The notes under the pieces are model-generated. The model did not search any database. It saw nothing but the letters and a program-made list of their open reading frames with translations, and was not told the DNA's origin. The position numbers and the translations under genes were made by a program. This document shows, piece by piece, positions 60,005 through 64,000 of a DNA stretch of 64,000 bases. The DNA lies in contig CAYWJB010000014.1 of the NCBI GenBank assembly GCA_964458495.1, positions 1-64,000 on the forward strand, written 5' to 3'. Within the stretch, counting starts at the first letter, position 1. Every line of letters begins with the position of its first letter. This stretch comes from JANWVO01 sp964458495 (lineage in GTDB: Bacteria; Acidobacteriota; Terriglobia; Bryobacterales; Bryobacteraceae).

Positions 60005-61473
60005 CGCGCCGCTTCCCGGATCGCCTCCGGCAGATGCCGCACCAGGTCCGTCGCCGTCACGCACAGCTCCGTCGACGCCTCCGCCGCCAGCTCTCCGGCC
60101 CGCCCGTGCAGCCACACCGCCGCCAGCAGCGCCTTTTCCCGGTGGTCAGGCCACTGCGCCAGCAGACCAGCGATCAGCCCCGTCAGAACGTCGCCCGAGC
60201 CGGCCGTGGCCATCGCCGGCGTTCCGGTCGGATTCACATGCACGCGCCCGTCCGGCATCGCGATCACCGTCCTCTGCCCCTTCAGCACCACTACCACGTG
60301 CCTCTCCGCGGCAAACCGCCTCGCCACGCCTGCGCGGTCCGCCTGAATGTCGGTGCTCGCGCATCCGGCCAGCCGCCCCATCTCGCCCGGATGCGGCGTC
60401 AACACGCGCCACGGCCCCGGCCCGCGGAACTTCGTCCCGGCCAGCGCGTTCAGCCCGTCGGCGTCCACCACCATCGGCAGCGCCGATTGCACGAACAGCC
60501 GCTGCGCCAGCGACACCATCTCCGGATCGCGCCCCAATCCCGGCCCCAGCGCAATCACGTCTTTCTCGCCCGGATCCTCGCCCAGTCCCTGCGTCATCAG
60601 CTCTGGCGCCAGCGAGGTCACCGTCCTCCGCTCCGCCTCCGCGCACGCCACCGTCACCAGCCCCGCTCCCGCCTTCAGCGCGGCCCACCCGGCCATCGCC
60701 GCCGCCCCGCCCTTGCCGTCCCAGCCGCCGATCACCAGCACGTGCCCGAAGTCGCCCTTGTGCGATCCCCTCGGCCGCGGCTCCAGCAGCCGCCGGAACT
60801 GCCGCGGCTCGATCAGCGACAGCCACAGCCCCGCATCCCGCTCCAGCATCTCGCGCGGCGTCCCGATCTCCACCACGTGCAGCCGCCCCACCCGGTCGCA
60901 CGTCGGCGGCAGCACCTGCTCGCGCTTCGGCGCCGTGAAGGTCACCGTATGCGCGGGCAGCACGCTCTCGCCGTCCTCGCACAGCCCGCTCGGCATGTCC
61001 ACGCTCACCACCGCCGCGCCTGGAAATCCGCGGTTGATCTCGTGGATCCACTCGAGCGCCGCGCCCCGCGCCGGCCCCGTCAGCCCCGTGCCCAGCAGCG
61101 CGTCCACCACCAGCGTCGCCGCCCGCATCCCGGGCGTGATCTCGCGGTGCACGCGCACCCCGTGCGCCACGAGCATCCGGTAGTTGATCTCCGCGTCGCC
61201 GCGCAACTCCTCCGGCGGCCACGCCAGCACAACGTCCAGCGCCGCCGGGCGGATGCGCATCTGCAATTGCCGCGCAATCGCCAGCCCGTCGCCGCCGTTG
61301 TTGCCCTTGCCGCACACCACCACCATGCGATGCCCCTCCAGCGGCGCGTATTCCCGCTCCAGGAACTCCACAAAGCGGCACGCCGCGTTCTCCATCAGCA
61401 CGATCGACGGCACCCCCGCCTCCACCGTCCTCCGGTCGATCTCTCGCATCTGTTCCGCTGTCAGGATCTTCAT
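60001..61473 (-). CDS. nnrD: Bifunctional NAD(P)H-hydrate epimerase/dehydratase
   Basis: 490 residues: N-terminal epimerase (IVLMENAACRFVEFLE, VVVCGKGNNGGDGLAIARQL) and C-terminal ADP-dependent dehydratase (GSHKGDFGHVLVIGGWDGKG, LTPHPGEMGRLAG, VVLKGQRTVIAMPDGR, TAGSGDVLTGLIAGLL). It repairs hydrated NADH/NADPH. The ATG at 61471-61473 is inside the potassium-channel stop (4-nt overlap). The gene fuses NnrE and NnrD, as often in bacteria. Confidence 0.94.
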   Translation of the reverse strand: MKILTAEQMREIDRRTVEAGVPSIVLMENAACRFVEFLEREYAPLEGHRMVVVCGKGNNGGDGLAIARQLQMRIRPAALDVVLAWPPEELRGDAEINYRMLVAHGVRVHREITPGMRAATLVVDALLGTGLTGPARGAALEWIHEINRGFPGAAVVSVDMPSGLCEDGESVLPAHTVTFTAPKREQVLPPTCDRVGRLHVVEIGTPREMLERDAGLWLSLIEPRQFRRLLEPRPRGSHKGDFGHVLVIGGWDGKGGAAAMAGWAALKAGAGLVTVACAEAERRTVTSLAPELMTQGLGEDPGEKDVIALGPGLGRDPEMVSLAQRLFVQSALPMVVDADGLNALAGTKFRGPGPWRVLTPHPGEMGRLAGCASTDIQADRAGVARRFAAERHVVVVLKGQRTVIAMPDGRVHVNPTGTPAMATAGSGDVLTGLIAGLLAQWPDHREKALLAAVWLHGRAGELAAEASTELCVTATDLVRHLPEAIREAAR

Positions 61474-62480
61474 TGTCCGCGGCCTCCAGTGGCGCGCGCC
61501 TCGAACCGGCGCAGCGGCTCGCCTTCTCCCATCACCACCAGGCAGTCGCCCGCATGTATCTCCGCCGCCGCCGGCGGATTGAACTCCAGCGCGCCCCCGG
61601 CGCGCCGGATCGCCAGCACTACCACCTGCATCTCGCCCCGGATGCGCGCCTCCGCCAGCGATTTTCCCACCAGGTCGCTCCCCCCATCCACCTCCACCTG
61701 CTCGATCCGCACGTCCCAGTCCGGCGACGCCACCGCAAAGTCCAGGAACTGCCGCACGTGCGGCTTCATCAGCGACAGCGCCAGCTGCGCCCCCGCCGTC
61801 CGGTACGGCGCCAGCACCGTGTCCGCCCCCGCCCGCACCAGCTTCTTCTCGGTCGCCTCGTCCGACGCCCGGGCCGCGATCCGCAGCTTCGGATTCAGCG
61901 TCCTCGCCGACATCACCACAAACAGGTTGTCGGCGTCCGTGCTCAGCGCCGCCACCAGCCCTGCCGCCCTTTCGATCCCCGCCTCCCGCAACGCGTCGTC
62001 CGTCGTCGCATCCCCTGCCGCCGCCGCGCACCCCTGCCTCTGCGCCCACTCCAGCCGCTTCTCGTCACGGTCCACCACCACTACGTCCGCGCCGCTTTTC
62101 CTCAGCTCCGCCGCCGCCCCGCGCCCCACCCGCCCGTACCCGCACACGACGAAATGCCCGCGCAGCTTCTCGATCATCTTCCTTGCCCTTCTCCTGCCGA
62201 ACACGTCCCGCAACTCCGCCTCGAAAATCGCCTGCGTCATCACCCCGATCACCATCAGCATCACGCTGACGCTCAACACCATGTACACGGAGTTGAAGAT
62301 CCGCCCGGCGCGCCCCAGCGGATGGATCTCCCCGTAGCCCACCGTCGTCATCGTCATGATCGCCATGTACACGGCGTCCACCAGCGGAAATCCGGCGATC
62401 CACACATACCCCGCCGCCCCCGCGCACAGCGTCACCACCACCGCGGCGCCCAGAATCCACAGCCTGCGCCGCCGCTTCAT
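61470..62480 (-). CDS. Potassium channel with RCK (TrkA-N/TrkA-C) domains
   Basis: 336 residues: two TM segments (LWILGAAVVVTLCAGAAGYV and the one starting IFNSVYMVLSVSVMLMVIG) around a pore with selectivity filter TMTTVGYGEIHPLG, then an RCK N-domain (GHFVVCGYGRVGRGAAAELR, VVVVDRDEKRLEWAQ) and an RCK C-domain (SLAEARIRGEMQVVVLAIR). This is the KtrA/Kch-like MthK-type layout: a nucleotide- or Ca-gated K+ channel. It lies 6 nt downstream of the SpoIIE-type phosphatase gene. Confidence 0.92.
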   Translation of the reverse strand: MKRRRRLWILGAAVVVTLCAGAAGYVWIAGFPLVDAVYMAIMTMTTVGYGEIHPLGRAGRIFNSVYMVLSVSVMLMVIGVMTQAIFEAELRDVFGRRRARKMIEKLRGHFVVCGYGRVGRGAAAELRKSGADVVVVDRDEKRLEWAQRQGCAAAAGDATTDDALREAGIERAAGLVAALSTDADNLFVVMSARTLNPKLRIAARASDEATEKKLVRAGADTVLAPYRTAGAQLALSLMKPHVRQFLDFAVASPDWDVRIEQVEVDGGSDLVGKSLAEARIRGEMQVVVLAIRRAGGALEFNPPAAAEIHAGDCLVVMGEGEPLRRFEARATGGRGQ

Positions 62481-62486
62481 CCCCTC

Positions 62487-64000
62487 TCACCCCGTCCTGC
62501 GCACCAGCAACAGCGTGAAGTCATCCTGCAACTCCGTCGACGCCGTCCAGCGCGCCACCTCTTCCACAATGCGGCTCCCCAGTTCGTCGATGTCCAGCGC
62601 CGCATGCTCCGCCAGCAGGGCGGTCAGCCTCGGCTCGCCGAACATCTCCCCGTAGGCGTTCTCCGGCTCCGTCACTCCATCCGTGTAGCACACCAGCAGG
62701 TCGCCCGGCTCCAGCTTCAGCCGGCTCTCGCCGTACTTCGCCCCGGCAAAGCAGCCCACCACCATGCCATTGGTGTCCAGCGACTGCACCCGCCCGCCGC
62801 GCACCAGCAGCGGCGGCAAATGGCCCGCGTTCGTGTAGATCAGCTCCGACGCCGCTTCGTCGTACACGCTGAAGAAAAACGTCGCGTACTTCTCCGGCGC
62901 CGTCGACGCATACAGCTGCTGGTTCAGGTTCGACACCAGCCGCGCCGTCGATACCTTCGGCGGGTCATACCCCGCCCCCCGCCCCGCCGCCGCCGCTTCC
63001 GCCGCCTCCATGCACTGCCGCAGCTGGCTCCGCATCGCCGATTGCAGCGTCGCCATCAGCAGCGCCGCCGAAATCCCCTTGCCCGCCACGTCGCCCAGCG
63101 CCAGCGCCAGCCGCCCCTCGCTCAGCGGCTGGTAGTCGAAATAGTCTCCCGAAACCATCCGCGCCGCGTTGCACACGCTCGCGATCCGCAGCGACCCGAA
63201 CTCGCGGATCGGCTTCGGCAGCAGCTGCGACTGCACCTCCCGCGCAATCTCCAGCTCCGCCTGCAGCCGCTGCCGCTCCTTCTCCGCCAGCAGCAGCCGC
63301 TCCAGGTTCCCCGCCATGATGTTGAACGACGTGCCCAGCTCCGCCAGCTGGTCGTTGCCCTTCACCTCCATCCGGTGGCTCAGGTCCCCGCTGCGGATCC
63401 GCACCGTCGCCTCGTAAAGGTCGTTCACCGCCGAGGTGATCGTCCGCGACAGCGATACCCCGATCCACACCGAGCTGACCTCCACGATGAAGAACACGAG
63501 CAGCGCCGTCGTAAACAGCACCAGCATCGTCGGTCCGCTGCTGCTTGTGTCCACGCTGAACATGATCCGCAGCGGGCCCGAAATCCGCGTCGCCGCCCCC
63601 AGGAACACCGTGGCGGGGCTCTCCGGCGCATCCCACACCGCCGCGCGCACGGTCACGCCCCACTTCAACGGAAGATCCAGCACGTTCGCCGGCTCCGGCA
63701 CAGCCGCCGTCCCCAAAGGCGGTTCGCCCTCCAGCGGCGGATGCAGCGACACCTCCATCGCCCTCACCCCCCGCGGGCCGATCGCGAACGGCGTCAATTG
63801 CACCGCCCCGAGCCCCGGCGCCAGCCCTTGCAGGAAGGCGTTCGTCACCGGAACTGCGATCACCACCTCGCTCCGCTCCCCGCCTCCGTGCGCCCACAGG
63901 TAGAACCGCCCCTCGCGGATCAGCAGCCCGGCGGTCCTCTCGTGCCCCGGCGGCGGGTGCGGCAACCCGGCGTCTTCCGGATACCGCACCTCGCGCCCCG
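62487..64000 (-). CDS. SpoIIE-type PP2C phosphatase with HAMP domain (5' end outside window)
   Basis: About 500 residues visible; the frame is open to the window edge, so the start probably lies beyond 64000. An extracytoplasmic sensor-like region (about 20-145) is followed by a TM segment (MLVLFTTALLVFFIVEVSSV), a HAMP domain (SAVNDLYEATVRIRSGDLSH), a coiled coil (LLLAEKERQRLQAELEIARE) and the PP2C/SpoIIE domain: SGDYFDYQPLSEGRLALALG, DVAGKGISAALLMA, YTNAGHLPPLLVRGG, VCYTDGVTEPEN and QDDFTLLLVRR. It likely dephosphorylates a STAS anti-sigma antagonist; one such protein is at 53416-53772. Confidence 0.92.
   Translation of the reverse strand, partial: GREVRYPEDAGLPHPPPGHERTAGLLIREGRFYLWAHGGGERSEVVIAVPVTNAFLQGLAPGLGAVQLTPFAIGPRGVRAMEVSLHPPLEGEPPLGTAAVPEPANVLDLPLKWGVTVRAAVWDAPESPATVFLGAATRISGPLRIMFSVDTSSSGPTMLVLFTTALLVFFIVEVSSVWIGVSLSRTITSAVNDLYEATVRIRSGDLSHRMEVKGNDQLAELGTSFNIMAGNLERLLLAEKERQRLQAELEIAREVQSQLLPKPIREFGSLRIASVCNAARMVSGDYFDYQPLSEGRLALALGDVAGKGISAALLMATLQSAMRSQLRQCMEAAEAAAAGRGAGYDPPKVSTARLVSNLNQQLYASTAPEKYATFFFSVYDEAASELIYTNAGHLPPLLVRGGRVQSLDTNGMVVGCFAGAKYGESRLKLEPGDLLVCYTDGVTEPENAYGEMFGEPRLTALLAEHAALDIDELGSRIVEEVARWTASTELQDDFTLLLVRRTG

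Overview
The window is high-GC chromosomal DNA, almost fully coding, most likely from a soil-type Acidobacteriota of the Bryobacterales/Solibacter kind. This is inferred from tandem VWFA proteins of the acidobacterial type (32054-33950), a secreted BNR/sialidase-fold protein (48614-51892), KDO synthesis (a Gram-negative outer membrane) and many secreted TPR or coiled-coil proteins. A run of exactly 100 Ns (37825-37924) shows a draft scaffold joined across a repeat. No rRNA, tRNA, CRISPR array, transposase, integrase or prophage gene was recognised.

Layout. 1-4742 (+): terminator of an upstream unit, then sodium:solute symporter, small membrane protein, galactokinase and a GT39-type glycosyltransferase. 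4797-8152 (-): small orphan protein, SirB1-like transglutaminase-fold protein, TPR protein, membrane protein, OmpH/Skp chaperone and GroES. 8225-8693: a non-coding stretch with divergent promoter-like sites and a dense set of perfect hairpins. 8694-11662 (+): lytic-transglycosylase-like protein, PIN/TRAM membrane protein, IspD and IspF. 11652-18036 (-): six overlapping or nearly touching genes, a multi-winged-helix protein, an Orc1/Cdc6-like AAA+ ATPase and a RecB-like nuclease/FtsK translocase fusion, running straight into folP-folB-folK. 18121-20034 (+): GHMP sugar kinase and GalU. 20182-24805 (+): ffh-rpsP-khpA-rimM-trmD-rplS-rnhB plus a small membrane protein. 24813-29812 (-): lone AAA+ (ClpB D2-like), WecB, IF-1, UbiD-family decarboxylase and esterase. 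29893-33950: large secreted hydrolase and the VWFA pair. 34011-37722 (+): KdsB, PyrG, KdsA and a type IV pilin-like protein. 37721-38624: composite direct repeats with inverted pieces and the assembly gap. 38770-42081 (+): CtaA-like, CtaB, Sco, DUF420 and Lgt. 42054-45480 (-): two overlapping phosphohexomutases and a CBM9-like protein. 45489-53446: small orphan, acyl-CoA synthetase/GNAT fusion, BNR protein and NAD(P)-binding/DUF2867 protein. 53416-56229 (-): STAS protein, threonine aldolase, HemW and frataxin. 56278-58516 (+): TPR protein and two secreted helical proteins. 58458-64000 (-): AI-2E-type permease, TsaE, NnrD/E, potassium channel with RCK domains and a SpoIIE-type phosphatase cut by the window edge.

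The candidate new system is the three-gene set at 13307-18036. It combines a tandem winged-helix protein, an initiator-like AAA+ ATPase and a soluble FtsK motor carrying an intact RecB/Cas4-type nuclease site. Its parts resemble a DNA-targeting (defence or genome-maintenance) machine, yet its last gene overlaps folP by 4 nt, so it is wired into a folate operon instead of lying in an obvious island. No experimental function can be read from the sequence.
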